Notes: generated from the sequence alone by a model not told the origin. Shown: positions 33,947-45,550, counted from the stretch's first letter. The stretch: 64,000 bases of DNA from Halichondria panicea (GCF_963675165.1 NC_087385.1:392501-456500), one strand, 5' to 3'. Numbers and translations: made by a program.

Positions 33947-34371
33947 CTACATTGTGCACATAGCACAGTTGATCTCTTTGTAGTTGTTGTAAGGAGGGCA
34001 AGCGAGTGCATTACACTGAGCCTCAACATGACCAAACAGACCATGTCCCTGATACTTAGAACTTCCATGTATAGACTCGAGATCTTTATCAATGCATTCG
34101 AATGTAGATCGTTTATGATGAACATGCACCCTCTCCGACATGAGGTAGCCATAGTACTCTCTCGTGAATCCAGCTGGACAAGAGCTCTTGCCGGGTACCA
34201 TTAGCACAAGGTTTTTAGTGGGCACCACACACACAGCACAAGGAATGTCGTGGCCATGGTTTTTTATTGTACCCTGATACTCAACATTGTAGAGCGGGCT
34301 GTAGTTCTGCACACCATTAATGAATGGGAGGATGTAGTCGGGATCATTGGGCATACACAGTCATGCTCAGG
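33947..34371 (-). pseudogene. Short-chain collagen, locus 7 (promoter fused to C-terminal half)
   Basis: The frame is open from CMPNDPDYILPFINGV to CAMCTM, but an internal deletion has removed the signal exon, intron, collagen repeats and the first third of the C-terminal domain. The V-type promoter (TATA 34412-34418, TTCCGGGGAA 34486-34495) now abuts the coding remnant. Windows: VH, KYQGH. Confidence 0.85.
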
Positions 34372-35617
34372 CTGTTCTCTTTCCATGAAGAAATTGAACT
34401 CATACTTTTTGTTTTATACCCACCCTTTGACTAACATAATTATTGCATAATATTTTATTCAGGGTAGAATTGCTTAAGACATAATTTCCGGGGAACTTAT
34501 ACCATGCATATTGTACTATATATATATAATTATGCTCCCACAGAATATATAACATATTATAGAGTATAGCAATAGTCTAGGGTTTCAATGGTATGAGAGA
34601 ACCTATGATCACATAACTGATCTGTTGTACGTCCAAATGTAAGTCTATAGTGATTCCTAGCTACCTACACACATCTTCCTGTACCCATTATGTTTCTACC
34701 TGCATGTTGTGTGATTAGGTGTCATTTTTCTAACATAGTGCCGTAAAAAATGGTTGGAAGGCGTTTGTATTTCTACCAAGCTCAGAGCTCAGCTGTGTAA
34801 ATCATACACACAATCTGATGACATTAGTAAACCTAAATCCTTATACTGACTGCTATAATAATGTAGTCTACGTAGTTGATCAGTGTTCTCTCATTCAGTT
34901 CATATAGAACAGCGATACATTGTGCACACACTATGCACAGTTGATCTCTTTGCTGGCCCACCAGCACATGCCCAAATTAGAACAACTGCTGCTCCCTCAG
35001 AATAATAATAGATTTTAGCTAGGGACTCAATTGAACTCTGTGTTATATATTATATAGATCTACATTACTATTGTCAAGAGCATAAGAAGTGATGACGCAG
35101 GAGCAGGCAAATTCTGTTACTATATAGCAGTTCAACACTCTTACTTCTTACAGTATTTGTGTATTGGGGAGGTTTTTAATGACATTCATAAATTGGTCAC
35201 CTACCCACATGCCACATGCATACATCACCATAGATCTATGATAGCACAACACAAATGGGCCAATCTAGATCTGCTGAAAGAGGTGTCTACCTATTTCTTC
35301 TTTATTGTGACTGACAAACCAACTAATGAGGAGATGTTGCCTTGGAAGCAATTGCACATCTGTGGCAAGGACTCCCAATCACAGCTGAGATATGGAGAAA
35401 CTGAATAACCTTATCAGGTTAGTGTGCATGCTTCTCATGTCAATCATCAATCATTTGTAAATGACTTAAGTTCATTCTTACTATACGACGCTAGATCTAC
35501 AACAATATAATTATATAATCCAATAAAATAACTCTTAATTACCTGTACTGTAGTACTGTACATTATTATAATAGTTCAGTGTTTTATCATTCAGTTTATA
35601 GTTTTAATAACAGAGAG
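34372..35617. repeat. Duplicate of the locus 5 upstream region
   Basis: 34372-35460 is nearly identical to 31517-32590, including promoter, upstream block (about 34676-34730), collagen 3' scrap and the 3' block with plus-strand open frame (about 35165-35460). Confidence 0.75.
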
Positions 35618-36446
35618 CTACATTGTGCACATAGCACAGTTGATCTCTTTGTAATTGTTATAAGGAGGGCAAGATAGTGCATTACACACAGCCTCAACAT
35701 GACTAAACAGACCATGAAATTGCATTTGGTAACTTCCATATACAGACTCGAGATCTTTGTCAACGCATTCGAATGTAGATCGACTATGAACCTCATGTAC
35801 CCTCTCCGACATGAGGTAGCTATAGTACTCTCTCGTGAATCCAGCTGGACAAGAGCTCTTGCCGGGTACCATTAGCACAAGGTCTTTAGTGGGCACCATA
35901 CACACAGCGCAAGGAATGTCGTGGTTAGCATTTCGAACAGTAGCTTGATATTCAACATTGTAGAGTGGGCTGTAGCTCTGAACACCACTAATGAATGGGA
36001 GTGTGTAGTCGGGATCATTGGGCATACACAGTCGTGTGGTCCCACCTCCATTTTTTCTGTGATGACTTCCAGCCATTACTCCAGCATAGACTAGAATAGC
36101 TCCATCTCTGCAGGTAATCTTCCCCCACCTGGTGTAGACCACACCCCCACTCTTTGGTCCAGGGGCTCCAGATGTACCAGGAGGTCCATTCATTCCGGGG
36201 GATCCTCTTGGGCCCACTACTCCTTGCACTCCATCACGTCCGTCTCTTCCTCGTGGCCCATCCCTGCCATCACGACCACGAAGGACACTGACGCTAGGAG
36301 TCCCACCAACAGCCACTCATCCAGACTCTAGAAAATGTTGTTCAGATAAAAATTCACATCATCCACTTACCTTGTGCCAGTGCAAGTAGCTGCATAGAGC
36401 TGAAGAGTTCAAAGGCAATGAATAAGAGAATGCCGGACTTCATCAT
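35618..36446 (-). CDS. Short-chain collagen C4-like, locus 8 (stop codon avoidable by alternative acceptor)
   Basis: Exon 1 is 36371-36446 (M-type, MMKSGILLFIAFELFSSMQ...), with donor GTAAGT. With the usual acceptor exon 2 would run 35618-36327, but the fourth codon is TGA (CTGGATGAGTGGCT; other loci CTGGATCAGTGGCT). The same mutation keeps an AG, and splicing at GATGAG/TGGCTG (exon edge 36315) keeps phase and gives 257 aa starting VAVGGTPSVSV. Fourteen Gly-X-Y triplets and the full ten-Cys domain are intact. Windows: HHRKN, EV, QMQFH, plus GSY in place of GSS and LFS in place of LFG. TATA 36480-36486; TTCCGGAA 36532-36539. Confidence 0.7.
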
Positions 36447-36479
36447 GAATGACTGTTATAGCTTATACTCCTTAATTCT

Positions 36480-36539
36480 TTTTATACACTCAATCTTTGC
36501 ATTAGGTGTAGCATATTCACTGCTGTAGCATTTCCGGAA
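36480..36539 (-). promoter_or_regulatory. Locus 8 promoter (M-type)
   Basis: TATA box 36480-36486, 34 bp upstream of the ATG; palindrome TTCCGGAA 36532-36539 followed by the shared CATAATACAGTGTGTTGC. Confidence 0.75.
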
Positions 36540-37060
36540 CCATAATACAGTGTGTTGCATTTGGACATTATTAGACAATAATGATTCTTATGGCGTACAG
36601 TGTGTACCAGTATATACATTTGTTGCGTATAGCTAAAGCTTTCTAGTACATGTAATGTATAAAAGGCCGTCACTTGTGATCACCATGCATGTATGTTAGT
36701 CAATTTTCAAATAATTATATGCAGTAAATCAATGTCATCATGATTCCTTCCTATACACACATCTTCCTGTACCCGTTATGTTTCTACCTGCATGTTGTGA
36801 TTAGGTGTCATGTTTCTAAACATATGCTACAAGTTACTGTTGCATATAGTGGTTATTCGTTCTTACAGCGAGCCCGAAGTTCTTCCATAAAATAAAAGTA
36901 TGTGGACTTGATCATTATTAGGTTGCTATAATTTTTAATCAATCTTACAAACGTTTTGAACAATAGTGAACGTATTAGTCCTTATACTGATTAAATACTC
37001 TATATCAGTGTTCTATCATACAGTTCATATATATAAACTATATAGTTTTTAACGGAGCAG
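36540..37060. other. Intergenic, loci 8 to 9
   Basis: The rest of the M-type upstream region with the conserved upstream block (about 36766-36840). Nearly identical to 50330-50838, 54200-54709 and 58074-58602. Confidence 0.5.
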
Positions 37061-37873
37061 CTACATTGTGCACATAGCACAGTTGATCTCTTTGTAGTTG
37101 TTGTAAGGAGGGCAAGCAAGTGCATTACACACAGCCTCAACAGGACCAAACAGACCATGTGCCTGATACTTAAAACTTCCATGTACAGACTCGAGATCTT
37201 TATCAACACATTCGAATGTAGATCGTTTATGAGCAATATGCACCCTCTCCGACATGAGGTAGCCATAGTACTCTCTCGTGAATCCAGCTGGACAAGAGCT
37301 CTTGCCGGGTACCATTAGCACAAGGTCTTTAGTGGGCACCACACACACAGCACAAGGAATGTCGTGGCCATGGTTTCGCATGGTGTCTTGATACTCAACA
37401 TTGTAGAGTGAGCTGTAGCTCTGCACACCACTAATGAATGGGAGGATGTAGTCGGGATCATTGGGCATACACAGTCGTGTGGTCCCACCACCACTTGTAA
37501 GGTAGCGGCTCCCAGCCATTACTCCAGCATAGACTAGATTGGCTCCATCTCTGCAGGTATGCTTCCCCCACCTGGTGTAGACCACACCCCCACTCTTTGG
37601 ACCAGGGGCTCCGAGTGTACCAGGAGGTCCATTCATTCCGGGGGATCCTCTTGGGCCCACTGGTCCTTGCACTCCATCACGTCCGTCTCTTCCTCGTGGC
37701 CCATCCCTGCCGTCACGACCACGGAGGACACTGACATTGGATCCAGACTCTGAATGGCAGTTCAGTATTCGTTGCAATAATAGCTATTTGTATAATGTCT
37801 CACCTTGTGCTATTACTAGCAGCTGCAAAGAACCGAACACACCAAATAGTAGCAGAACGCCTGATTTCACCAT
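37061..37873 (-). CDS. Short-chain collagen C4-like, locus 9 (intact, V-type)
   Basis: Exon 1 is 37804-37873 (MVKSGVLLLFGVFGSLQLLV) and exon 2 is 37061-37749, 252 aa, with a 54-bp intron. There are 14 Gly-X-Y triplets. Windows: RYLTS (Arg for the usual His), IA, KYQAH, with GSF in place of GSS and GPVEAVC in place of GHVEAVC. TATA 37927-37933; a variant upstream motif, ATCCGGAGAA, at 37978-37987. The 5' flank (37750-38400) is nearly identical to that of locus 22. Confidence 0.9.
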
Positions 37874-37926
37874 GGCTGATATCTTTCCGTGCAACAATTA
37901 CTGCTTAGCTGGCTCAGGTTGTTTTG

Positions 37927-37987
37927 TTTTATACCCTTTGACTACACACATACAGGGTATACAATTGCTTAAGACATATCCGGAGAA
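37927..37987 (-). promoter_or_regulatory. Locus 9 promoter (V-type variant)
   Basis: TATA 37927-37933; ATCCGGAGAA at 37978-37987 replaces TTCCGGGGAA. The same variant is found at locus 22. Confidence 0.65.
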
Positions 37988-38399
37988 CTTATACCATTGT
38001 ACTGTATATATGCATGCTGAGTCACACAGAATAACAGCAGTGTATGCATGTGACTTTGTATCAGAGTAACTATAGTGTAGGGTTTCAATGGTATGAGAGG
38101 AACTGATGAACGTCGGAACTGACTGCTATAATTATGATCACACAATTATAATCTGTTGCATGCATGTACGTCCGCTGCAAGTCTAGCTATACCTACACAC
38201 TTGTTCCTGTACCCACTATATTTCTACCTGCATGCATGTTGTGATTAGGTGTCATGTTTCTATGTTACAAGTTACTGTTTGTTGATCAATCATATATATG
38301 CACAATGTCATTATTTTGATGACATTATAGGATTCAATCTGATTAACTACTGTCAGTATTAGTACACAGTTCTCATTCAGTTTATAGTAGTTTTAAAAA
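37988..38399. other. Intergenic, loci 9 to 10
   Basis: Contains the upstream block (about 38206-38270) and otherwise AT-rich sequence. Matches 60914-61315. Confidence 0.45.
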
Positions 38400-39242
38400 C
38401 TACATTGTGCACATAGCACAGTTGATCTCTTTGTAATTGTTGTAGGGAGGGCAAGCGAGTGCATTACACACAGCCTCAACATGACCAAACAGACCAGGAT
38501 ACTGTGCATGGGAACTTCCATGTACAGACTCGAGATCTTTGTCAACGCATTCAAATGTAGATCGCTTATGAGCCTCTTCAAGCACCTTCTCCGACATGAG
38601 GTAGCCATAGTACTCTCTCGTGAATCCAGCTGGACAAGAGCTCTTGCCGGGTACCATTAGCACAAGGTCTTTAGTGGGTACCACACACACAGCACAAGGA
38701 ATGTCGTGGCCATGGTTTCGCACAGTGTCCTGATATTCAACATTGTAGAGTGGGCTGTAGCTCTGCACACCATTAATGAATGGGAGGATGTAGTCGGGAT
38801 TATTGGGCATGCACAATCGAGTGGTGCCACCACCAACAGCTCGGTGATGACTCCCAGCCATTACTCCAGCATACACTAGATTGGCTCCAACTCTGCAGGT
38901 AGTCTTCCCCCACCTAGTGTAGACCACACCCCCACTCTTTGGTCCAGGGGCTCCAGTTGTACCAGGAGGTCCATTCATTCCGGGGGATCCTCTTAGGCCC
39001 ACTGTTCCTTGCACTCCATCACGTCCGTCTCTTCCTCGTGGCCCATCCCTGCCATCACGTCCACGGAGGACACTGACGCTAGGAGTCCCACCAACAACCA
39101 TTGATCCAGACTCTATAACAGTAAGCTCAAAATTCACAGTACAGTATATTTACTTTTCTATGTCACCTTGTCCCAGTGCAAGTAGCTGCATAGAGCTGAA
39201 AACTCCAAAGGTAACAAATAAGAAAAGGCCAGACTTCATCAT
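38400..39242 (-). CDS. Short-chain collagen C4-like, locus 10 (intact, M-type)
   Basis: Exon 1 is 39167-39242 (MMKSGLFLFVTFGVFSSMQ) and exon 2 is 38400-39112, 262 aa, with a 54-bp intron. The N-terminal spacer reads ESGSMVVGGTPSVSV. Fourteen triplets, with GLR and GTV variants. Windows: HHRAV, a one-codon-longer second loop (KVLEEAHKRST), and HAQYP. TRWGKTTCRVG has Val for the usual Asp. TATA 39300-39306; TTCCGGAA 39349-39356. Confidence 0.9.
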
Positions 39243-39299
39243 GACTGATTGTCAGCTGTATATAGAGGCGTACTCGTCAATTAAAAATAACCGTATCCT

Positions 39300-39356
39300 T
39301 TTTATACACTCTTTGCATTAGGTGTAGCATATTTACTGCTTGTAGCATTTCCGGAA
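39300..39356 (-). promoter_or_regulatory. Locus 10 promoter (M-type)
   Basis: TATA 39300-39306 and TTCCGGAA 39349-39356 with the usual CATAATACAGTGTGTTGC beyond it. Confidence 0.75.
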
Positions 39357-39871
39357 CCATAATACAGTGTGTTGCATTGGTGGGAGGACATTGTAGGTGG
39401 GGGAACTAAACACATGATTTCTATGCATGGCGTATGAAATGTGTACCAACTCATGCACTACACTATTTCTTATAGCTATATAGCTTCTATATTGCTTAAG
39501 CGATTAACAAAGGTCCTCACTTGCAATTGTGATCACCATAAATTATTGTCCGTTACTACTCACAATATAGACGGGATAGTTGTACAGTAAATGCCATCAT
39601 TACGATTCCTTCCTACACACATCTTCCTGTACCCATTATGTTTCTACCTGCATATTGTGATTAGGTGTCATGTTTCTAAACATACGCTACAAGTTACTGT
39701 TGCAAAATTATAGCATTTGGTTTTTCAATACAACAAGGACAGAGTTCATCAGTATCAATCGTGAGACTTTGCAATAGTGCATGAACATGTAAATCCTACT
39801 GATTTACTGCTACACTAGTACATAATTATATTTTGTCCTTTAGTTCATGATTATAATTTTAATGGAGAACA
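39357..39871. other. Intergenic, loci 10 to 11
   Basis: Contains the upstream block (about 39628-39695). Nothing else was recognised. Confidence 0.4.
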
Positions 39872-39970
39872 CTACATTGTGCACATAGCACAGTTGATCT
39901 CTTTGTAGTTGTTGTAAGGAGGGCAAGGTAGTGCATTACACACAGCTTCAACATGACCAAACCAACCAGC
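39872..39970 (-). pseudogene. Short-chain collagen, locus 11 (C-terminal scrap)
   Basis: About 100 bp match the last codons of the family (stop, then CTM, INCAM, PPYNNYKE and AVCNAL on the minus strand), breaking off in the third variable window into GCATGCACAGTTGATCTC, a second scrap of the same end. It is a relic of a deleted copy. Confidence 0.8.
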
Positions 39971-40520
39971 ATGCACAGTTGATCTCTTTTGCTACACCAG
40001 CAAAGGTCTATAGAACATGCTGCTCAGAAAAATAATACTATATTTCAGGGACCCGAATTAAATTCTGTGTCATGATATACATCCAATGTATATTTCATGT
40101 GTGTATTGGTGATGGTTTTTAATTAATTAGTCACCTACACCCAAATGCCACATGCATGCCATCATAGATCTATGATGGCACAACAACACAAAATGGACCA
40201 ATCTGCTGGAAGAGGTGTTGGCCTATTCTTTATTGTGACTGGGGAATCAACTAATGACTTGGAAGCAATTGCACATCTGTGGCAAGCTGGACTCCCAATA
40301 AATGGTATAGCTGAGAGATGGAGGAACTGAAAACCTTATCAGGTTAGTGTATATTATTATGCTTCTCTTGTCAATCATAGAATCATTATTTTTTGTATAA
40401 GCTAGTATACCACTCGTTCATTGTTACTATACGACGCTATAGATCTACAACAATAGTCCTATTAACTATATAGAGTAGTATACGTGTACATAGTTCAGTG
40501 TTCTCACATTCAGCTCTCAT
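39971..40520. other. Intergenic, loci 11 to 12
   Basis: Contains a decayed copy of the roughly 300-bp 3' block (about 40110-40390). Confidence 0.4.
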
Positions 40521-41000
40521 CTACATTGTGCACATAGCACAGTTGATCTCGTTGTAGGGAGGGCAAGGTAGTGCATTACATTTAGCCTCAACATGACCGA
40601 ACTGAGCATGGTTGCTGTAATCTTGAGTTGAGCTTCCACGTACAGACTCGAGATCTTTGTCAACGCATTCGAATGTAGATCGATAATGACCAGGGTGCAC
40701 CCTCTCCGACATAATGTAGCCATATAGTACTCTCTCGTGAATCCAGCTGGACAAGAGCTCTTGCCAGGTACCATTAGCACAAGGTCTTTAGTGGGTACCA
40801 CACACACAGCACAAGGAATGTCGTGGCCATTATTTTTTGTTGTGAATTGATACTCAACAGGAAAAAGTGAGCTGTAGCTCTGCACACCATGCATCAATGA
40901 ATGGGAGGGTGTAGTCAGGATCATTGGGCATGCACAGTCGAGTATAGTGCCACCACCACTAAAACTGTAGTGACTACCGGCCATTATTCCAGCATAAACT
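40521..41000 (-). pseudogene. Short-chain collagen, locus 12 (truncated, frameshifted)
   Basis: The C-terminal domain only. Two TA insertions (near 40724 and 40944) and a changed GVQSY region break the frame. An in-frame 9-base loss near the end removes YNN-type residues. Upstream of GRNNGR the sequence jumps at about 41000 directly to an M-type promoter (TATA near 41022), so signal exon and collagen repeats are deleted. Windows: HYSFS, PG, and a long third loop with STQDYSNHAQ, like locus 15. Confidence 0.85.
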
Positions 41001-41564
41001 AAAACGACTCAAAATAACATTTTTATACACTCTTTGCATTAGGTGTAGCATATTCACTGCTTGTATCACATCCGGAATCATAATACAGTGTGTTGCATTG
41101 GTTGGAAGATATTGCTATAGTTTGGAAGTTCTATATACATGGCGTACAATAAAATAATGTGTGTGCATGTATCCTACAAACTATACACTATTTTTTGCAA
41201 TTATAATTATATAGCTTGCTTCTACCAATAGACAGCCTAAGGCTCTCACTTTGCAATCACCATTTTGTCTGTTTGCCAATCATTGCCTTGATAGTTGTAC
41301 AGTGGCTAAATGCCGTCATTATAATGATTCCTCTAACACACATCTTCCTGTACCCATTGTGTTTCTACCTACATGTTGTGATTAGGTGTCCTGTTTCTAA
41401 ACATGCATAACAATTAAGTTGATGTTTTAGGTTATTCTTACAGCGAGCTCGGAGTTCTTCCATATATCAATCGTACAAGCATTTTAATAAAACATTCCAG
41501 ATTAACTGCTATATTAGTCTACATGCATATACTTCAGTGTTTTCAAAAGTTTTTAACGGAACAG
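41001..41564. other. Intergenic, loci 12 to 13
   Basis: M-type promoter remnant with ATCCGGAA at about 41070-41077 and the upstream block at about 41344-41405. Confidence 0.45.
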
Positions 41565-42340
41565 CTACATTGTGCACATAGCACAGTTGATCTCTTTGTA
41601 GTTGTTGTAAGGAGGGCAAGCGAGTGCATCACACACAGCCTCCACAGGACCAAACAGACCTTGCATCTGCCATTTTGAACTTCCATGTACAGACTCGAGA
41701 TCTTGGTCAACGCATTTGAATGTATGATTGACATTCTATCCTCTCCGACATAAGGTAGCCATAGTACTCTCTCGTGAATCCAGCTGGACAAGAGCTCTTG
41801 CCGGGTACCATTAATTAGCACAAGGTCGTTAGTGGGTACCACACACACAGCACAAGGAATGTCGTGGGCATGGTTTCTTATGGTATCTTGATGTTGTATA
41901 GTGGGCTGTAGTTCTGCACACCACTAATGAATGGGAAGGTGTAGTCGGGATTATTGGGCATACACAGTCGAGTGGTGCCACCACCAGCCTGATGATGATG
42001 ACTCCCAGCCGTGATTACCCCAGCATAGACTAGATTGGCTCCATCTGCAGGTAGTCTTCCCCCACCTTGTGTAGACCACCCCCCACTCTTTGGTCCAGGG
42101 GCTCCAGATGTACCAGGAGGACCCTTCATTCCGGGGGATCCTCTTGGTCCCACTGGTCCTTGCACTCTATCACGTCCGTTTCTTCCTCGTGGCCCATACG
42201 GAGGACATGCACTGACTCTATAGGAGTCCCACTAACAGCCACTGATCCAGACTCTGTTCATAATTATATTAAAATTCACCTGCATGCATACAGTATTCAC
42301 TTTCTATGTCACCTTGTGCCATTGTAAATAAAATAATTCG
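41565..42340 (-). pseudogene. Short-chain collagen, locus 13 (multiple lesions)
   Basis: Exon 2 (to 42253) has a 4-base insertion near 41815, deletions near 41722 and 41890, a 2-base loss near 42045 and rearranged sequence before the collagen repeats. Exon 1 is only a remnant (about 42315-42330, ACAATGGCACAAG then donor) cut off from its signal peptide, and the promoter is missing. Windows still readable: HHHQA, and WQMQG. Confidence 0.85.
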
Positions 42341-42601
42341 TTCCTGCACACATCTTCCTGTACCCATTACGTTTCTACCTACATGTTGTGATGGTGTCGT
42401 GCTTCTAACCAAAATTTATGTTGCATGTAGGATTCGGTTATTTAATAAAATCCTTACAACAAGGCCAGAGTTCTTCTATGCATTCAATCGACAGACACAT
42501 TGATAAACATTGAATCTATAGTTATAATTATTTATACTGATTAACTGCTATATTAGTCTACACACTTAATGTTTTCATATAGTTTTTAACAGAATTAACA
42601 G
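42341..42601. other. Intergenic, loci 13 to 14
   Basis: The conserved upstream block (about 42354-42410) directly follows the truncated exon 1 of locus 13. Confidence 0.4.
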
Positions 42602-43387
42602 CTACATTGAGCACATGGCACAGTTGATCTCTTTGTAATTGTTGTAAGGACGGCAAGGTAGTCCATTACACACAGCCTCAACATGACCAAACCAACCATT
42701 TGCCTGATGATGTGAACTTCCACGTACAGCCTCGAGATCTTTGTCAACGCATTCGAATGTAGATCGCTTATGATTACCATGCACCCTCTCTGACATGAGG
42801 TAGCCATAGTACTCTCTCGTGAATCCAGCTGGACAAGAGCTTTTGCCAGGTACCATTAGCACAACTTCCTTAGTAGGTACCATACACACAGCACAAGGAA
42901 TGTCGTGGCCATGGCTTCGAATAGTTTCTTGATATTCGACATTGTATAGTGGGCTGTAGTTCTGCACACCACTAATGTATGGGAGGGTGTAGTCGGGATT
43001 ATTGGGCATGCACAGTCGAGTAGTGCCACCACCAACAGCTCTGTGATGACTCCCAGCCATTCTTCCATAGTAGACTAGATTGGCTCCATATCTGCAGGTA
43101 TGTTTCCCCCACCTGGTGTAGACCACCTTTCCTGCACTCTTTGCTCCAAGGGCTTCAGATGTTCCATGGGGTCCTCTTGGACCCACTTCTCCTTCCACTC
43201 CATCACGTTTGTCTCTTCCGATGCAAGAAGTCCCACCAACAGCCACTGATCCAGATTCTAAAAAAGATTTGTTCAGATAAATTCATAGTATATTCACCTT
43301 TTCTACGTCACCTTGTCCCAGTGCAAGTAGCTGCATAGAGCTGAAGACTCCAAAGGTAACAAATAAGAGAAGGCCAGACTTCATCAT
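42602..43387 (-). CDS. Short-chain collagen C4-like, locus 14 (reading frame intact, collagen domain reduced)
   Basis: Exon 1 is 43312-43387 (MMKSGLLLFVTFGVFSSMQ) and exon 2 is 42602-43257, 243 aa. The collagen part is cut down to a few irregular triplets (GRDKRDGVEGEVGPRGPHG), probably too short for a stable triple helix. The C-terminal domain is complete, with SAGKVVYTRW and TKEVVLMVPG as in loci 1 and 2. NLVYYGRMAGS replaces NLVYAGVMAGS. Windows: HHRAV, GN, HHQAN. TATA 43445-43451; TTCCGGAA 43503-43510, after which the conserved flank is cut by an inverted-repeat element. Confidence 0.85.
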
Positions 43388-43444
43388 GACTGATTGTTTG
43401 GTATAGTGAGACTCATGCTCCTCAACTTGACTCAAAATAATCCT

Positions 43445-43510
43445 TTTTATACACTTCTTGCAACTTAGGTGTAGCATATTCACTGATTCGATTGTAGAGC
43501 ATTTCCGGAA
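43445..43510 (-). promoter_or_regulatory. Locus 14 promoter (M-type), truncated by a MITE
   Basis: TATA 43445-43451 and TTCCGGAA 43503-43510; CATAATACAG follows, then the element at 43528 begins. Confidence 0.7.
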
Positions 43511-43527
43511 CCATAATACAGCTATTA

Positions 43528-43789
43528 TAGTCTCGCAAGCCCCGCCCCTTCACTCACTCATGGGTCTACATGGCAACAGTGTGCATGCATGTGGAGTATA
43601 GTGGAATTTAATTACGTATTCATGCCCACTCTCCTATCAGCATGCTAATCCATGACATCATGTGGGTGTGGTTTTATAATATGAGTGGGTTGATGTTTTA
43701 CAATTAAATCTACAATCTGATTGGCAGCGCCAAGATCCTGGCGCAGGGGACAACTCCTAGTGAGTGAAGGGGCAGGGCTTGCGAGACTA
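43528..43789. mobile_element. 262-bp MITE, TAGTCTCGCAAGCCC termini
   Basis: Terminal inverted repeats of about 31 bp (TAGTCTCGCAAGCCCCGCCC and its inverse, one mismatch). GC-rich ends in AT-rich surroundings, no coding capacity. TA may be the target duplication. Confidence 0.8.
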
Positions 43790-43984
43790 GATTGGTGCAT
43801 GGGAGGAAATTTCTATAGTTCACATGATTTCTATATAGCGTACAATAATTATAGAACATATGTAGCTATACCGATTTATTTTTGTGGCCTAGTCAATTAT
43901 AGCCAATAAGGCTCTCACTTGCGATCACCATTTTGTCTGTTTGCCATGCAGTCAATTTCCATTGCCTTAAATGCCGTCATCATG

Positions 43985-44285
43985 CAGTGGCGGATCCAGG
44001 GGGAGATCCCAGGGTGCCACGGATCCCCCCTTTCATGCAGTCTAGCTATTATGGCTTTACTACAGCTACCATGCATCCAGTTATAAACTGCCAAAAGAGT
44101 ATTCAAAGTCAATGTGTCAAAGTCAATGGCTAGACTGCATGTTCGTAGCAGCTAGCTAGCTAGTCACGCAAGTCTATTTATGGGACTTCCCCTGGCTGAG
44201 AATGGGATTTTCCCTAGTCTTACTGCACAACGTGTGACCGAAAGTGGGCGTAACCCCCCTTTCATTTTTCCTGGATCCGCCACTA
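43985..44285. mobile_element. About 300-bp hAT-like MITE, CAGTGGCGGATCCAGG termini
   Basis: Ends CAGTGGCGGATCCAGG and CCTGGATCCGCCACTA are inverted repeats; the flanks GTCATCAT and GTCATAAT resemble an 8-bp duplication. Confidence 0.7.
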
Positions 44286-44343
44286 GTCATAATAAGTATT
44301 CCTTCCTAGACACATCTTCCATTATGTTTCTACTTGCATGTTA

Positions 44344-44634
44344 CAGTAGAACCTCGATTATCCGGCCCTCCATTATCCGGAACCTCGATTAACCGGCTTG
44401 GCAGTTTTCTAGATTAGAAAATGGGCGTGTCCTTCAAATGCGCATGCGCGTTACAGCTGTTACCATGGAGACATGCATCTTCTGCGCATGCGCAGACAAC
44501 CATGTGGCACTGCTGTTTATCATGTCAATAAAGTGGGTGGATCAAGGCGTGGTTTATCTATTCGATTATCCGGCATATTCACTTATCCGGCCTGCTTCTG
44601 GAACCAAGGTGTCCGGATAATCGAGGTTCTACTG
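44344..44634. mobile_element. 291-bp pogo/Tigger-like MITE
   Basis: Begins CAGTAGAACCTCGATTATCC and ends GGATAATCGAGGTTCTACTG, flanked by TA on both sides. It splits a copy of the conserved upstream block (…CTTGCATG / TGTGATTAGGTGTC…). Confidence 0.85.
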
Positions 44635-44635
44635 T

Positions 44636-44860
44636 ATTGTGATTAGGTGTCATGTTTCTAAACATATGCTACAAGTTACTGTTGGTATCATCTTCCTGTA
44701 CCCATTATGTTTCTACCTGCATGTTGTGATTAGGTGTCATGTTTCTAAACATATTATGCTACAAGTTATACTGTTGGCATCATCTTCCTGTACTCCTGCA
44801 TGCATTCGTTTTTACTGTGATTAGGCCTGTTTCAGTCTAAACATATGCCACAAGTTACAG
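44636..44860. repeat. Tandem copies of the conserved upstream block
   Basis: About 88-bp units (CATCTTCCTGTACCC … GTGATTAGGTGTCATG … ACAAGTTACTGTTG) occur in series: one split by the 44344 element, one at 44690-44773 and a degenerate one at 44777-44860. No collagen gene lies next to them. Confidence 0.75.
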
Positions 44861-45550
44861 TGGATTGCAGTGCAGTGCATGCACTTGCAACAGAGAATTG
44901 CCAAACAGCAAAACCACAATTAGATTGTTAGATCATGATCATTGTTTTTGAAATACCAAGAGTACTTTAACTTGGCATTTTATTACTAAGCATATAGAGC
45001 CAAACTGAAATGGCAACCACTCAGTTTTTTAGCAGACACTCTCTAGGCATGCCTCCCCCCCCCCCCATCAACAAAAGAACATGCATATACATGTAAAGTC
45101 AGTCAAGCATTCTTGAAATGTACTTCATGCAAATACATGCACATACAGAAAATATGAGGTGTGTAAACCACTAGGATTTAGTGTGTTAATTCAGCTCAAG
45201 ATGTGTTTAACCAGCACAAGTGTGTTGAAACAGCATGTAGTCTGTGTTGAATACTGCACATTATTTTAGTGTGTACTTTTCAAAGCATGTTAATTTCCAG
45301 TGTGTAGGCTTGAATTTGAGGCTAAGTGTGCAATACAACGGTGTGTTGTTTTCAGTACCAAATAAGGGCATGTAGCACAACATGTGCAGTTGCAGCTGCA
45401 GGCGCATAGCAACAACAATTAACTGCATGTTCTAAGAAGAAGAGAAGTTGAGCTAGAGAATGGTTTGAGAGCTGTTTGACATAACTATGAAACTAGGTAA
45501 GTTCCCTTCAACATGCTGTACAATAATTGTATAATTTATTATGGTACAGC
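44861..45550. other. Gene-free stretch
   Basis: AT-rich, with many GTGTGTT-type short motifs (45170-45350) and a poly-C run near 45056-45066. No coding region or known element was recognised. Confidence 0.4.
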
